Assembly: GCF_018687695.1 (NCBI RefSeq) | Contig: NZ_CP061303.1 | Span: 806,001 to 870,000 of the forward strand | Length of the DNA stretch: 64,000 nt | From: Polynucleobacter sp. MG-6-Vaara-E2 | GTDB taxonomy: Bacteria; Pseudomonadota; Gammaproteobacteria; Burkholderiales; Burkholderiaceae | Reading direction: 5' to 3' | Part shown: positions 63,306 through 64,000 of the stretch, piece by piece | Layout: the number at the start of each line of letters is the position of its first letter | Position numbering within the stretch: position 1 is the stretch's first letter | The notes under the pieces: model-generated | Told to the model about the DNA's origin: nothing | Database searches by the model: none | Seen by the model: the letters and a program-made list of their open reading frames with translations, nothing else | Position numbers and translations under genes: made by a program

Positions 63306-64000
63306 TTTTTGTCTGTAGTGCTTGGAGTAGCTGGAGGCGTGGCCGATGCAGCAGGCTGGGCTGGTGCACTGGGTGCTGAAGGAGTTGATTCTGGTTTAGC
63401 CCCTGGCTTCTCACTAGACTTCGCCTCGCGTGTTTTGCCCCCCGGACGAAGGTTTTGCTTTCCTTCGACCACAACCTTATCACCTGCCTGGATGCCGGTG
63501 ATGACAGAAGAGCCTTGATAGTCATAAACCACTTTGACTGGTACTAGACTGGCTTTGCCTTCTTTATCCAAGGTGAAGACAAATTTCCCGCGTGGATTGA
63601 TGACCACTGCCTGAGAGGGAACAGATAGGGCATCCTTTAAATCGCTGGCAACCAAAGAGACGCGTGCAAATTGACCCGGGAGCAATGTCATTGAGTCATT
63701 CGGAATTTGCGCTTTAACTCGTACGGCTGCAATGGATGGATCTACTTGGTTATCAACCACCAATACTGTGCCTTCATAAACCTTCTTGCTTGAATCGCCT
63801 ACGGTGACCTTCACTTTTAAGGGCTCACCATCCAATTGATTTTCAAGTAGCGTTGGAATATCTTTTTCTGGGATAACAAACTGCACATTAATAGGATTTA
63901 ATTGGGTAATGGTGACCATTGATCCAACACTGGAGGTGGCAGTTGAACTGGTTGCAGTAGTGACGACGTTACTTGCTTGTACCAAAGAACCAGGAAATAC
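63302..64000 (-). CDS. RND efflux periplasmic adaptor (5' end missing)
   Basis: C-terminal 232 residues of a membrane-fusion protein (MdtA/AcrA type) that links the inner-membrane pump to an outer-membrane channel. The frame stays open to the window edge, so the TTG at 63985 is not the start. Beta-barrel and membrane-proximal domains are visible: PINVQFVIPEKDIPTLL, SIAAVRVKAQIPN and LLPGQFARVSL. A Pro/Ala/Ser/Lys-rich tail of about 45 residues ends the protein. Overlaps the permease start. Confidence 0.93.
   Translation of the reverse strand, partial: VFPGSLVQASNVVTTATSSTATSSVGSMVTITQLNPINVQFVIPEKDIPTLLENQLDGEPLKVKVTVGDSSKKVYEGTVLVVDNQVDPSIAAVRVKAQIPNDSMTLLPGQFARVSLVASDLKDALSVPSQAVVINPRGKFVFTLDKEGKASLVPVKVVYDYQGSSVITGIQAGDKVVVEGKQNLRPGGKTREAKSSEKPGAKPESTPSAPSAPAQPAASATPPATPSTTDKK

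Noticed and set aside
63983..63985. TTG at 63985 as the start of the RND adaptor
   Set aside because: The frame continues upstream to the window edge with adaptor-like residues (FPGSLVQAS), so the gene is cut by the window.

Overview
The window looks like ordinary chromosome of a free-living betaproteobacterium. The best fit is the Burkholderiaceae, probably a Polynucleobacter-like freshwater bacterium: moderate GC (by eye in the mid-40s percent), short intergenic gaps, the order rpsO-pnp-quinone oxidoreductase-tpiA-secG-tRNA-Leu-nuoA..N, and the set thrS-infC-rpmI-rplT-pheS-pheT-ihfA-merR-tRNA-Pro. The genus is inferred from gene order and protein character, not from a search. I saw no insertion sequences, prophage, CRISPR array, rRNA or replication origin, and no intergenic stretch over 300 bp that is not accounted for by tRNA genes or leaders.

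Region 1 (1-6479) is the end of a sulfur-oxidation cluster: the C-terminal part of soxX, then soxB behind an intrinsic terminator. A run of accessory genes on the same strand follows: a secreted DsrE-like protein, a secreted metallo-beta-lactamase-fold hydrolase, a small cytochrome c, one full-length and two half-length YeeE/YedE-type transporters, and a DUF442 sulfurtransferase-like protein. Together they suggest periplasmic thiosulfate/sulfane-sulfur handling coupled to import. Region 2 (6500-20722) holds metabolism and housekeeping: thioesterase, tRNA 2-selenouridine synthase, glutaryl-CoA dehydrogenase, a queuosine-precursor-type transporter, a YbiT-type ABC-F protein, a four-gene minus-strand operon with ETF-QO and glyoxalase I, the two CoA-transferase subunits, a CDF metal transporter fused to an alpha/beta hydrolase, and relA.

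Region 3 (20741-28502) is the translation block between tRNA-Val(GAC) and tRNA-Pro(GGG). infC appears to start at a non-canonical AUC codon, and the infC-rpmI leader could form alternative pairings. Region 4 (28527-34374) contains a SYLF lipoprotein-like gene, rpsO, pnp with a structured leader, an oxidoreductase, tpiA, secG and tRNA-Leu(GAG). Region 5 (34485-48981) is a complete 14-gene complex I operon closed by an intrinsic terminator.

Region 6 (49124-64000) is mixed: NUDIX hydrolase, DUF1178 protein, mmsA, an Old Yellow Enzyme, a Bug/TctC solute-binding protein, an amidase, a SprT-like protein, a tartrate/D-malate dehydrogenase, a TPR-OGT (SPINDLY-type) glycosyltransferase, and a minus-strand operon of RND adaptor, RND permease and dnaQ whose reading frames overlap. 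The most unusual items are the CDF-hydrolase fusion, the accessory sulfur module, the RND-dnaQ coupling and the RNA-level control elements around infC/rpmI and pnp.
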